Of a stretch of 41,116 nucleotides of DNA, positions 24,631 to 32,707 are shown piece by piece. Position 1 is the first letter of the stretch. Each line of letters starts with the position of its first letter. The notes below the pieces were generated by a model, which was not told the origin of the DNA, did no database searches, and was given only the letters and a program-made list of their open reading frames with translations. Made by a program: the position numbers and the translations under genes. Source of the DNA: Candidatus Sumerlaeota bacterium (GTDB lineage Bacteria; Sumerlaeota; Sumerlaeia; SLMS01; JAHLLQ01); contig JAJFLJ010000205.1 of assembly GCA_021772755.1 (NCBI GenBank), positions 1 through 41,116 of the forward strand, in the 5' to 3' direction.

Positions 24631-25386
24631 ATGCGCTCCACGAAGTCCCACGCCTTTACCCTGATCGAACTGCTTATCGTCGTGGCCATCATCGCCATTC
24701 TCGCCGCCATCGCGGTCCCCAATTTCCTGGAGGCCCAGACCCGCTCGAAGGTTGCCCGCGTGAAGGCCGACATGCGGTCGGTGGCGACGGGCGTGGAAAG
24801 CTACCGGGTGGACAACAACCGCTATCCCGAAGGCACGGACAACCCGGCGAACTATCCCGAGCGCATCGCGGACTTCTTCGCGCCCCACGGTCTGGCCAAC
24901 GGATACTACACGTTCCGCACGCGCAGCGCCTCGGGCGCGGTCGTCGGCCGCGACTTCGCCAACGTGACGACGCCGATCGCCTACATCACGACGATTCCGA
25001 CGGACCCCTTCGCCGAGCAGGCCGCCGGTTTCCTGACCTACTGCTACCGCAACGCCAAGGACACCAACAGCGGCTGGGTGCTGACCAGCTTCGGGCCCGA
25101 CTCCGACGTGCTGGAGTCCAACGGCAAGCCCGGCGCCGGAACGCTGAACACGAATCCCTTCAGCACGCAGAGCGACACGGGAAGCCCGGCGCGCCTGGGC
25201 GACGTGAACGAACGCGACGTGATCCACTTCATCGAGGGAACGAAGCCGGCGCTCGTCGGAGCGATGGCGCCCTACGGGTCGCTGAAGAACGCGCTGGCGG
25301 ACCTGAGCTACGACCCGACCAACGGCACGGTTTCCGACGGGGACATCGTGTATCTCGGCGCCGGGATGGGTTTCGCCGCCGAATAA
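24631..25386 (+). CDS. Type II secretion/type IV pilin-like pseudopilin
   Basis: A 251-residue protein. The N-terminus MRSTKSHA-FTLIELLIVVA with Glu at +5 is the prepilin signature cut by prepilin peptidase; the residue before Phe is Ala rather than the usual Gly. The hydrophobic helix runs on into IIAILAAIAVPNFLEAQ and then SKVARVKADMRSVATGVESY, the layout of type II secretion major-pseudopilin-like proteins. The mature C-terminal part is long and ends VSDGDIVYLGAGMGFAAE. AGGAAA sits upstream of the ATG at 24631. No secretin, ATPase or platform gene is in the window, so it is an orphan here. A strong terminator follows. Confidence 0.9.
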   Translation: MRSTKSHAFTLIELLIVVAIIAILAAIAVPNFLEAQTRSKVARVKADMRSVATGVESYRVDNNRYPEGTDNPANYPERIADFFAPHGLANGYYTFRTRSASGAVVGRDFANVTTPIAYITTIPTDPFAEQAAGFLTYCYRNAKDTNSGWVLTSFGPDSDVLESNGKPGAGTLNTNPFSTQSDTGSPARLGDVNERDVIHFIEGTKPALVGAMAPYGSLKNALADLSYDPTNGTVSDGDIVYLGAGMGFAAE

Positions 25387-25690
25387 TCGTCCGCGAATCG
25401 AAGAAAGTCCGCGCCCCAGGCGCCCCTGCGAAGAGCATTCGCCAACTGCTCTGCCAAAGCCCCACCCGCGAGTTTCGCCGGGTGGGGCGCTTTATCGAAG
25501 TCCGGTATGAAAGGTGCGCTTACTCTTGACCGGCGAGGGCCTGCTGCGCAGAGTCCGCGCCGATCCGGGGACAATGCGGACCATTCGTATCCGCGTTTTT
25601 TTCTCCCCGCCTCGCGAGCCGAACAGAAACGCCCGCCTGCGGGCATCTGCATAGAACGTCACACCACATCCACCCTGGGGGAACCTGCTC
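25387..25690 (+). other. Intergenic region before gapA
   Basis: This 304-base stretch holds the pseudopilin terminator (25456-25494) and a weak promoter-like TTGACC at 25526-25531 with CAGAGT 17 bases further on. A GGGGGAA ribosome binding site precedes the gapA ATG. No small gene or RNA is evident. Confidence 0.5.
25456..25494 (+). terminator. Terminator after the pseudopilin
   Basis: A perfect 10-bp stem GCCCCACCCG / CGGGTGGGGC (25459-25468 and 25479-25488) is flanked by AAA and GCTTTAT and sits 70 bases beyond the stop. The T-run is short. Confidence 0.8.
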
Positions 25691-26683
25691 ATGGCACCCA
25701 AAGTAGCAATCAACGGCTTCGGACGCATCGGACGCCTGGTCGCGCGCGCGGCGATCGAAAGCGGCGCGGCCGAGATCGTCTCGATCAACGATCTGGCGCC
25801 CATCGAAACGAACGCACAGCTGTTCAAGTACGACTCGGTCCACGGCAAGTTCGGCGGCGAAGTGCGCGTCGAGGGAAACAACCTCGTCATCAACGGCAGG
25901 AAAGTCCTGGTCACGAGCGAGCGCGACCCCGCGGCGCTGCCCCACGACAAGACGGGCGCGGAGTACGTGGTGGAGTCGACGGGTCTCTTCGTGGCCCAGG
26001 CCGACGCGGCGAAGCACCTGAAGGGCAACGTGAAGCGCGTGATCGTTTCCGCGCCGGGCAAGGACGTGGACTACACCGTGGTGCTCGGCGTGAACTGCGC
26101 GTCGATTCCCGCGGACGCGAAGGTCATCTCGAACGCCTCCTGCACGACGAACTGCCTGGCGCCGGTGGTGAAGGTGCTGAACGACAAGTGGGGCATCGTG
26201 AAGGGTCTCGTCACGACGATCCACAGCTACACGAACGACCAGAACGTGCTCGACGTCTTCCACAAGGACCCGCGCCGCGCCCGCGCCGCGGCCATCAACA
26301 TGATCCCCACCAGCACCGGCGCCGCGAAGGCCATCGGCCTGGTGATTCCGGAACTGAAGGGCAAGCTCGACGGCCTGGCGGTTCGCGTGCCGACCCCGAA
26401 CGTGTCGCTCGTCGACTTCGTGGCGGAGGTCAAGACCGCGACGAACAAGGACGAAGTGAACGCGGCGCTGAAGGCGGCGTCGGAGAGCGGTTCCCTCGCG
26501 CCGTACCTGGACTTCACGGACGAGCCCCTCGTCAGCGGCGACTTCAACCACAACCCCGCGAGCTCGACGGTGGACGCCAGCGGCACCTACGTCGTCGACA
26601 ACATGGTGAAGGTCCTGAGCTGGTACGACAACGAGTGGGGCTACAGCAGCCGCGTGATCGACCTGATCAGGATCCTCGGATAA
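25691..26683 (+). CDS. gapA: Glyceraldehyde-3-phosphate dehydrogenase
   Basis: A 330-residue glycolytic enzyme that oxidises glyceraldehyde-3-phosphate with NAD and phosphate. The Rossmann start KVAINGFGRIGR is followed by INDLAPIETN, with an acid after the second beta strand that fits NAD preference. ISNASCTTNCLAPVVKVL carries the catalytic Cys151. SYTNDQNVLD and PTSTGAAKAIGLVIPELKGK are family motifs, and the end WYDNEWGYSSRVIDL is standard. It is followed by tpiA on the same strand with a hairpin between them, a common glycolytic pair. Confidence 0.97.
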   Translation: MAPKVAINGFGRIGRLVARAAIESGAAEIVSINDLAPIETNAQLFKYDSVHGKFGGEVRVEGNNLVINGRKVLVTSERDPAALPHDKTGAEYVVESTGLFVAQADAAKHLKGNVKRVIVSAPGKDVDYTVVLGVNCASIPADAKVISNASCTTNCLAPVVKVLNDKWGIVKGLVTTIHSYTNDQNVLDVFHKDPRRARAAAINMIPTSTGAAKAIGLVIPELKGKLDGLAVRVPTPNVSLVDFVAEVKTATNKDEVNAALKAASESGSLAPYLDFTDEPLVSGDFNHNPASSTVDASGTYVVDNMVKVLSWYDNEWGYSSRVIDLIRILG

Positions 26684-26712
26684 TGCGCGCACGCGCGACC
26701 TGAACGACCGGC

Positions 26713-26744
26713 CGCCCGGCGAAGCCCCACGGCTCCGCCGGGCG
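26713..26744 (+). terminator. Hairpin between gapA and tpiA
   Basis: CGCCCGGCG (26713-26721) pairs perfectly with CGCCGGGCG (26736-26744), with an inner AGCC / GGCT pair and a CCAC loop. Only TTCCGTTTCC follows. It may partly terminate gapA transcription or stabilise its 3' end while letting some read through to tpiA. Confidence 0.65.
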
Positions 26745-26793
26745 TTCCGTTTCCGCGACCCGAACCCCGACCACCGATATCAGGAGCGATCGC

Positions 26794-27579
26794 ATGTCAC
26801 GCAGGCCATTCGTAGCGGGAAACTGGAAGATGAACATGCTCCGCGCAGACGCGGAGAAGCTGGTGGGCGAACTGAAGCCGCTGCTCGCCGGCACCGACTC
26901 CGTCGACGTGGCGGTGTGCCCGGTGTACACGGCGCTGGCGGCGGCGGCCGGCGCGCTCGCCGGGTCGAAGATCATGCTGGGCGCGCAGAATCTCCACACG
27001 GTGGAGAGCGACGGCGCGTTCGCGCAGAGCGGCGCGTATACGGGCGAGATCAGCGCGGAGATGCTGAAGGACGCGTGCGTGGCCTGGGTGATTCTCGGCC
27101 ACAGCGAACGGCGCCAGTACTTCGGCGAGACCGATGCCGGCGTGAACGCGAAGGCGAAGGCCTGCTTCGCGCAGGGTCTGCTGCCGATCGTGTGCGTGGG
27201 CGAAACGCTCGCCGAGCGCGACCTCGAACAGACCAACGCAGTCGTCGAGGTGCAGACGCGCGGATGCTTCGCCGGCATTCCCGCCGCCCAGGCGAAGGAC
27301 TGCGTGATCGCCTACGAACCGGTCTGGGCCATCGGCACGGGCCGCACGGCGACGCCGCAGCAGGCGCAGGACGTCCACGCGCATATCCGCGGCGTTCTCG
27401 CGTCGATCTACGACGAGGCGACGGCGAACGCGGTCCGCATCCAGTACGGCGGGTCGATGAAGCCGGGCAACGCGGCGGAGCTTCTGGCGCAGCCGGACAT
27501 CGATGGCGGCCTGATCGGCGGCGCGGCGCTGAAGGCGGCGGACTTCGCGGCCATCGTCAACGCGGCGGCGAAGCGGTAG
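26794..27579 (+). CDS. tpiA: Triosephosphate isomerase
   Basis: A 261-residue TIM barrel that interconverts dihydroxyacetone phosphate and glyceraldehyde-3-phosphate. All key motifs are present: VAGNWKMN with Lys12, WVILGHSERR with His103, VIAYEPVWAIGTG with Glu175 and the flexible loop, and IQYGGSMKPGN for the phosphate. An AGGAG ribosome binding site lies seven bases before the ATG at 26794. It follows gapA in one unit and ends before a symmetric terminator shared with the converging nucleotidyltransferase gene. Confidence 0.97.
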   Translation: MSRRPFVAGNWKMNMLRADAEKLVGELKPLLAGTDSVDVAVCPVYTALAAAAGALAGSKIMLGAQNLHTVESDGAFAQSGAYTGEISAEMLKDACVAWVILGHSERRQYFGETDAGVNAKAKACFAQGLLPIVCVGETLAERDLEQTNAVVEVQTRGCFAGIPAAQAKDCVIAYEPVWAIGTGRTATPQQAQDVHAHIRGVLASIYDEATANAVRIQYGGSMKPGNAAELLAQPDIDGGLIGGAALKAADFAAIVNAAAKR

Positions 27580-27604
27580 TCGCGGTTCACTCGAAACGAC
27601 GCGG

Positions 27605-27628
27605 CGGCCCGGAGACTACTCCGGGCCG
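27605..27628. terminator. Bidirectional terminator between tpiA and the nucleotidyltransferase
   Basis: A perfect 10-bp stem CGGCCCGGAG / CTCCGGGCCG with an ACTA loop starts 26 bases after the tpiA stop. The loop and right arm include the stop codon of the gene on the minus strand. Downstream T content is modest (TCTTCGTT). Confidence 0.75.
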
Positions 27629-28878
27629 TCTTCGTTCGCGACCGGCCGGAAGAGTTTCGGCGCGCACGCCTGCGCGAGGGACTGGCGTTCCAGCAGGCGC
27701 CGCGTTTCGCCCATGCGACCGGAAAGCAGCAGTCCGCCGGCGAGTCCCAGCTTGAACATCTGGCGTTCGACGAAGCGCGCGGGAACGCGCCCGAGGCCGA
27801 ACTCCGGCTCGGACCAGCCTTCGTCGCCGCCCGGTTCGCGGTCGCGTTTCAGCCGCCGCGCCAGTTCGCCGAAGGACGCGCCCTCCACCAACGCCCGCCG
27901 CAGCAGCTTCAGCGCGTGGGGCGGATAGGGCAGCCACGCGAGCGCGCGGTAGAGTTCGAGAATGCCGCGGCCCTGGCGCGTGCGCGGACGCGACTTCGGC
28001 AGGTCGGTGCAGACCTCGCCGGCAAAGGCGAAGAGCGCTTCGACGGCGGGAGCCAGCCCCGCAGCGCGCGCGGACTTCAGCGCTTCAGCAAAATCCGACC
28101 GCGCGTCGCGATCGCGGGTCAGCGCGCGAACGTCGAGCACGTCGCGCCAGATGCGGCCGCCGTGATGGCGCGCGGCATGGAGCGCGACGACGACCAGGTG
28201 GTCGGCGACGCGCGGTTCGCGCACGATCGCGGGCCATGATGCTTCGAGACATGCGACGGCACCATTGGCGGTGCGCGCTCCGAATGCGTGCGCGGGGCGC
28301 AGCAGATCGACGGTCGCTCCGGACGCGTCGTGCACCCACACGCCGGGGGCGTTGGCCGGCCCGCGGGCGAATTCCGATTCGCGAAGCGCTGCCTCGGCGC
28401 GGCGAACCGCACCTCGCGACCGCCCGATCACGACGTCGGTGTCGGCCATCACGCGCATGGCCGGCGAGTCGAAGCGCGTCGCGACGGACTCGCCCTTGAC
28501 GAGCATCGCATCGCGCACACCGTGCCGTTCGAACGCGCGAAAGAGAACGCCGAGAACGCGGCGGCGCTTGTGAAAGCCGAAGGCGAGCCGATTCAGTTCC
28601 TCCTGGTCGGGAACGGACATCGGTCGTTCGGCGCGAAAGAGCGTTGCGGGTTCGAGCCCCGCCAGAAGCGCGTGATGAACCAGGAGCGGAGCCACCATCC
28701 CCAATGGCGGAAGAAGCGGGACCGGCGGGGGTTCTGTCGGCGCGGCGAGTCGCGCGGCGCGATCGTCGGACCACGCGGGAACGAGCGCGATGTCGAGCAG
28801 TTCGGCGAGGCTCGCGCGCTGGGCTGGCGAAAGTGGCTTGCGGTGAAAGAGGGCGGCGGAAGCGAGCACGGGCGTCAT
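27616..28878 (-). CDS. Nucleotidyltransferase-fold protein (NTP_transf_5 family), second copy
   Basis: A 420-residue protein from the same family as 2405-3532 but longer at the N-terminus. The signature is RDAMLVKGESVATRFDSP, then MRVMADTDVVIGRS, the K-G-x-x-x-A ... D-x-D pattern. VVVALHAARHHGGRIWRDVL parallels the LCHHGSRHMWQRLSWILD of the other copy. A role in modifying a peptide or glycan by nucleotide transfer is inferred from its company only. It starts 28 bases after the 55-residue peptide gene and is last in the minus-strand run from 41116. The C-terminal ~100 residues are basic and helical. Confidence 0.8.
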   Translation of the reverse strand: MTPVLASAALFHRKPLSPAQRASLAELLDIALVPAWSDDRAARLAAPTEPPPVPLLPPLGMVAPLLVHHALLAGLEPATLFRAERPMSVPDQEELNRLAFGFHKRRRVLGVLFRAFERHGVRDAMLVKGESVATRFDSPAMRVMADTDVVIGRSRGAVRRAEAALRESEFARGPANAPGVWVHDASGATVDLLRPAHAFGARTANGAVACLEASWPAIVREPRVADHLVVVALHAARHHGGRIWRDVLDVRALTRDRDARSDFAEALKSARAAGLAPAVEALFAFAGEVCTDLPKSRPRTRQGRGILELYRALAWLPYPPHALKLLRRALVEGASFGELARRLKRDREPGGDEGWSEPEFGLGRVPARFVERQMFKLGLAGGLLLSGRMGETRRLLERQSLAQACAPKLFRPVANEDGPE

Positions 28879-28906
28879 GGGACCAGCCCGGAGCGGTGGG
28901 GACGGC

Positions 28907-29074
28907 TCAGTACTCTTCGTCTTCGGTGCCCTTGCCGACGTCGCTGGACTTCAGCGGGTCGCTGCCGCTGGCAAGGATGCGCAGACTGTCGCGGTCGAGC
29001 TCCTCGGCCTTGAGGATCGTCACGCGGGGGGATTCCCATGTGGTGGCTGTCTTGGTGTCCCGATGCTGCGTCAT
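28907..29074 (-). CDS. Candidate RiPP-type precursor peptide (55 residues)
   Basis: A 55-codon ORF between the peptidase-PqqD fusion and the nucleotidyltransferase. It reads MTQHRDTKTATTWESPRVTI, then LKAEELDRDSLRIL, then a hydrophilic end ASGSDPLKSSDVGKGTEDEEY. WESPRVTIL (13-21) resembles the YxxP...L leader motif recognised by PqqD-type elements, with Trp in place of Tyr. CGGAA lies seven bases upstream of the ATG, and a promoter-like pair is further upstream. Gly37 and Asp45 are nine positions apart, as in lasso rings, but no cyclase or leader protease of that class is visible. The tail is acidic and Ser-rich, which would suit phosphorylation. Function inferred from context. Confidence 0.65.
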   Translation of the reverse strand: MTQHRDTKTATTWESPRVTILKAEELDRDSLRILASGSDPLKSSDVGKGTEDEEY

Positions 29075-29115
29075 GAGAAGGTTCCGATTCCTGTACCGTG
29101 GAAATGCTGTTCGGG

Positions 29116-29144
29116 ATGACAGCCCGGCTTGGCGGGTGCGTCAA
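29116..29144 (-). promoter_or_regulatory. Promoter candidate upstream of the small peptide
   Basis: On the minus strand TTGACG (29144-29139) and TGTCAT (29121-29116) are separated by exactly 17 bases, with five and four of six matches to the sigma-70 boxes. It lies about 40 bases before the peptide ATG, so the peptide may be expressed separately from the long upstream operon. Confidence 0.5.
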
Positions 29145-29162
29145 CCGTCGAATTGTCGTCTT

Positions 29163-29864
29163 TCAGGAAGTCAGCCCCGCCACCCGGGCGAGCACGTCCT
29201 CGACGTCCGCCCGGATGCGGTCGGGACTTTCGCCGGAATAGCGCTCGTGGAGGGTGGCGACGATCCGGTCGCGCTCCATCCCGCTGCGGGAGAGGCTCCA
29301 GACGGCGCGGGCGGTGGCGTTGAGGATCACGACGTCGCCGGTCCGGCGGTCGTGGACGAACAGCTCGCGTCCGACCTCCTGAGCCTCCAGATGGTCCGGC
29401 AGGTCGGGCTCGGGCGAGCCCGCCGCGCAGAGGGCTTCCTTCGGTCCGGCAACCAGATCCACGGGCGCCCCTGCCATGAAGGGTGCGACGAGCCGGTTGA
29501 CGCGGCGCCGGATTCCCAGGGGCAGGCGAATCGTCAGGGCGGAGAGCCGCAGAGCGAAAGGACGCGGACGGCGCCACGTTCCCGCAGAGTCCTCGATGGC
29601 GGCGAGCCGCCCCAGAATGTCCGCGCGGCGCCAGGGGCCTTCGGACCCGGCATTGCCGTCGCCCAGCGTTTCGTACTGTCCGCCGGACTCGCGGACGATG
29701 CGGTGCAGCAGCGGAAGACCGGTGCCTCCGTCGCGCACGGCGACGATTTCGCCGACGCGCACGGGCACGCCCTCCGGCAGCGAAGCGACGAGGACCCGCT
29801 GGCCGTCGCCCAGCAGCGGCGCCATGCTTCGTCCGGATATGCGCATCTGGATCATCTCGGTCAT
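29163..29864 (-). CDS. S24/S26 peptidase-like domain fused to a PqqD-like domain
   Basis: A 233-residue fusion. Residues 7-95 are signal-peptidase-like: ISGRSMAPLLGDGQRVLV with nucleophile Ser13, VGEIVAVRD, LLHRIV with His54 in the SipW/ER-type position, and ETLGDGN. Residues 157-231 are PqqD-like: EVGRELFVHDRRTGDVVILN, then ATARAVWSLSRSGMERDRIV and a final helix. The order suggests a protease that brings its own leader-binding module. No N-terminal membrane anchor is visible, unusual for an S26 enzyme; a linker at 96-150 is basic and moderately hydrophobic. It overlaps the C25 protease stop by four bases (ATGA) and precedes the small peptide by 88 bases. Confidence 0.85.
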   Translation of the reverse strand: MTEMIQMRISGRSMAPLLGDGQRVLVASLPEGVPVRVGEIVAVRDGGTGLPLLHRIVRESGGQYETLGDGNAGSEGPWRRADILGRLAAIEDSAGTWRRPRPFALRLSALTIRLPLGIRRRVNRLVAPFMAGAPVDLVAGPKEALCAAGSPEPDLPDHLEAQEVGRELFVHDRRTGDVVILNATARAVWSLSRSGMERDRIVATLHERYSGESPDRIRADVEDVLARVAGLTS

Positions 29865-32707
29865 TCCGCGTCGTCCAGCGACCCGAGCGTCAGCCAGTCG
29901 TCAATGGCGGCGTTCTCGGGATACTCGAAGCCCATCGGCGCACCGGGGTCTCCGAAGAGGTGATAGCTGCGGGCGTTGTCGGCGAGCGCGGGGTATTTCG
30001 TCAGGTACGCGACGAGACCCATCGCGAAGAGTTCGCCGGTGGTGCGCGCGACGACGCCATCGTGTCCGGAGAAGCCGCGCATGACCTCCTCGACGATGGG
30101 CTTGAGCGCGAGATAGGTCTCTTCGGTCGTGATGCTGACGCTGGCGATGGCTCCGCGCGTGGGAACCGCGATCATCCATGCGTCCGAGAGGCAGAGGAGC
30201 GTTTCCTGGACCGGCGGAACGGCATAGAGCCCGTTCTGGCAGGTCAGCGGCGCCATGACGGGCCACTGTCCGTCGACGTCGACCTGGTTCATGACGTCGT
30301 CGGTGTCGAGCGCGCGGCCGCTCGTCCACTTCTCGAAGTTGCCGTGGCCGACGTAAAGACCGAACGCGACGCCGCCGTCGGGACCTTCCAGTTTTTCCGT
30401 AATGGTGACGTTGGCCGCGCTGGCATCGGTGAAGTCGAGATGATCGGAGGGAAGCTGGGTCGTCTCCCAGACGGCGGTCCACTGCGGAGCATCGAGTCCG
30501 AAGTAGAAGTTCTGAGGCTCGGTATGGTCGGTGACGACGTAGCCGAGACGCTGCTCGGTCATGAGTGTCGCCAGCGCAGCGTCGTAGGCGATGTAGCGGT
30601 CGACGGCGTTCTGGAGCTGGGGGGCCGTTCGCGCCGCGATTCTGCCCAGCATCACGTCCGGCAGGTCGTCGCCGCCGAACAGGATCGAGTAGGGAATGTC
30701 GGAGGGGAACTCGCGGTTGGAGCCGTTGTACTCGACGGAGCCGAGTTCGAACCAGACGGGAATCTTGGGCCCGATCCACGCGTCGAGATAGTCGCGCGAG
30801 TCGAAGGTGCCGTGGGCGGCGAGAATCACTTCCGGCATGGGCAGCGTCTCGGGCGACGCGGCAATGAGATCCGCGAGCGCGAGACGGATGGACTCCGGCG
30901 AGGTGCGACCGTGACTGTAGACATCGTAGGCGGCCTGGGGATCGAGTTCGATCACCCCCGGTCCGCGCAACGCGACGAGCGGCGCGATGGTGGCGGCGAA
31001 TTCCGCCGGTCGCACATAGATCGCGCGCAGCGGAGTTCCCGCCAACGGAACGGCAGGCAGGGTTCCCGCAGCCACGAAGGCGTCGGGGGGCTGGAGCGAC
31101 GACACCGACTGGACGTGATAGCGTGCGGCGTTGCCGGCGTCCTCGAACTCCAGGGCGACGCCGCCGTCCTCGTCGGCGAAGAACGAGACGTTGACGACCT
31201 CGACCGGACCGAGCGGGTCCGTCGTGTCGAAGACCAGGACGTCGTTCGCCGACGTGCCGCCGGGGAATCCGCCGACCGTGACGAGGCGGGGCGTGCCGCC
31301 GGCGTCGGCGAGGTCGATGCGGCAGACGCCGTCGTTGTCGATGCGCGGTTTGCCCTGCCATTCGATCGTGTAGGATTCGAGGTTCTGAATGTCGGTCAGG
31401 CTGACCGGCGGCATCACGACGGGCGTGTCCGTCGGCACGAAGTGACGGAACGTCAGCGTGGCGTGGGGCGCGGGAATCGCGGGAAGTTGCAGCGTGCCGG
31501 AAGTGACGTGGTCGGTGCGGTCGTTCCAGCTGTCGCGCGGCAACGCCACGTTGTCGATGGAGAGGTCGGCGTAGTGATCGGGGTCGAGCGTCAGAACCTG
31601 GTTCAACCCCTGGAGGCGGGCTTCGAGACGAAGTCCCGTCGTGGTCAGACGGTCGTGCACCGTCACGGTATCGACGAGCGTCTGGCCGGCCTGGGTTCTG
31701 GCGGCGACGAAGCGCTCCCCCGCCGCGGCGATGCCGTCGCGCTCGTAGCGGCTGTTGTCGGACACGGTGACGGAGCGGGGGATCGAGACCTCGGCCCCCA
31801 GCGGGGCGAGCGTCGGGAACGCCTCGCGCGTCGCGATGCGGGGCGAGGGACTCGCCGGGGAGAGCCCGGCGAAGACGGAGTCCGTCGGGTTGTAGCTCGT
31901 GTGGGTGCGCGGCGCGTAGAGGTAGACGCCGTTGCCGTTGGACTGCTCGAAGGGAATCGCCGCGCCGCTGTAGACGAAGCGCAGTTCCGAAAGGTCCGAC
32001 GCGTTGTAGCCGATGTCGGTCAGCGAAAACGCGAGAATCTCCCCGTCGAGCGGCCTGGCGTCTTCGACGGCGTCGTACTCCAGCCTCCAGTCGCCCGGCG
32101 GTTCGGGCAGCGCCGGCGGCGCGCCCTTCGCGGCCGAGGTGTCCGCCAGCGTCTCTCCGTTGACGAAGAGCCCGCGCAAGAACTCCTGGCCGCCGATTCT
32201 GACGCCCGCCCTGCTGGCGTTGCGCGCGGATTTCGTGGCCGGAGCGACGTCGATTCGAATCGGCGACGAGTCTTCGGGAAGCAGCGAAGTGTCCACGACG
32301 ACGCGAATCGCGTCGATGGCGCCGACGGCGGCCGGCGCGGCGCTCACGGCGGCGGAAACGTCCGTGCCGCTGCGGTCGCGCGCGGAAACCGCGTAGGACG
32401 CGAAGGGATCGCGAACGGCGATCAGGCAGGACGTCACGGCCGAGTCGGCGACGACCTGCCGGTCGTGGAGCGCGAGCGCCTCCTGGTTCACGTCGGAGGG
32501 GCCGAAGAGGGAACCGAGCGCGCTCTCGTCCGCGCCAGCGAAGGGCACCGAAACGTATTCGAACGCGGGGCCGGGGGTTCCGGTCCACTCCACCGTCCAG
32601 ACCGTTCCTGCGGACTTCTCTTCCAGAAGACGGAAGTCCGACGCGTCCGCAAGCAGCGGAAGCGCGACGAGTGCCGCAACGATCGCAGTGCGCGAAATTC
32701 GTATCAT
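29861..32707 (-). CDS. Gingipain-like cysteine protease (peptidase family C25), exported
   Basis: A 948-residue protein with a signal peptide (SRTAIVAALVALPLLADA). The C25 catalytic domain is at the C-terminal end: GLYVGHGNFEKW with His788, and VMAPLTCQNGLYAVPP with Cys823, followed by ETLLCLSDAWMIAVPTRGAI and HLFGDPGAP. The N-terminal 550 residues look beta-rich (Ig-like) with no catalytic motif. Gingipain-type enzymes cleave after Arg or Lys at the cell surface and in type IX secretion processing; a T9SS C-terminal signal is not evident. It overlaps the subtilisin upstream and the peptidase-PqqD fusion downstream by four bases each. Confidence 0.88.
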   Translation of the reverse strand: MIRISRTAIVAALVALPLLADASDFRLLEEKSAGTVWTVEWTGTPGPAFEYVSVPFAGADESALGSLFGPSDVNQEALALHDRQVVADSAVTSCLIAVRDPFASYAVSARDRSGTDVSAAVSAAPAAVGAIDAIRVVVDTSLLPEDSSPIRIDVAPATKSARNASRAGVRIGGQEFLRGLFVNGETLADTSAAKGAPPALPEPPGDWRLEYDAVEDARPLDGEILAFSLTDIGYNASDLSELRFVYSGAAIPFEQSNGNGVYLYAPRTHTSYNPTDSVFAGLSPASPSPRIATREAFPTLAPLGAEVSIPRSVTVSDNSRYERDGIAAAGERFVAARTQAGQTLVDTVTVHDRLTTTGLRLEARLQGLNQVLTLDPDHYADLSIDNVALPRDSWNDRTDHVTSGTLQLPAIPAPHATLTFRHFVPTDTPVVMPPVSLTDIQNLESYTIEWQGKPRIDNDGVCRIDLADAGGTPRLVTVGGFPGGTSANDVLVFDTTDPLGPVEVVNVSFFADEDGGVALEFEDAGNAARYHVQSVSSLQPPDAFVAAGTLPAVPLAGTPLRAIYVRPAEFAATIAPLVALRGPGVIELDPQAAYDVYSHGRTSPESIRLALADLIAASPETLPMPEVILAAHGTFDSRDYLDAWIGPKIPVWFELGSVEYNGSNREFPSDIPYSILFGGDDLPDVMLGRIAARTAPQLQNAVDRYIAYDAALATLMTEQRLGYVVTDHTEPQNFYFGLDAPQWTAVWETTQLPSDHLDFTDASAANVTITEKLEGPDGGVAFGLYVGHGNFEKWTSGRALDTDDVMNQVDVDGQWPVMAPLTCQNGLYAVPPVQETLLCLSDAWMIAVPTRGAIASVSITTEETYLALKPIVEEVMRGFSGHDGVVARTTGELFAMGLVAYLTKYPALADNARSYHLFGDPGAPMGFEYPENAAIDDWLTLGSLDDAE

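Noticed and set aside
28907-29074. Calling the peptide a lasso-peptide precursor
   Set aside because: Spacing of Gly37 and Asp45 fits a nine-residue ring, but the -2 Thr is absent and no asparagine-synthetase-type cyclase or transglutaminase-type leader protease is in the window. Kept as an alternative only.
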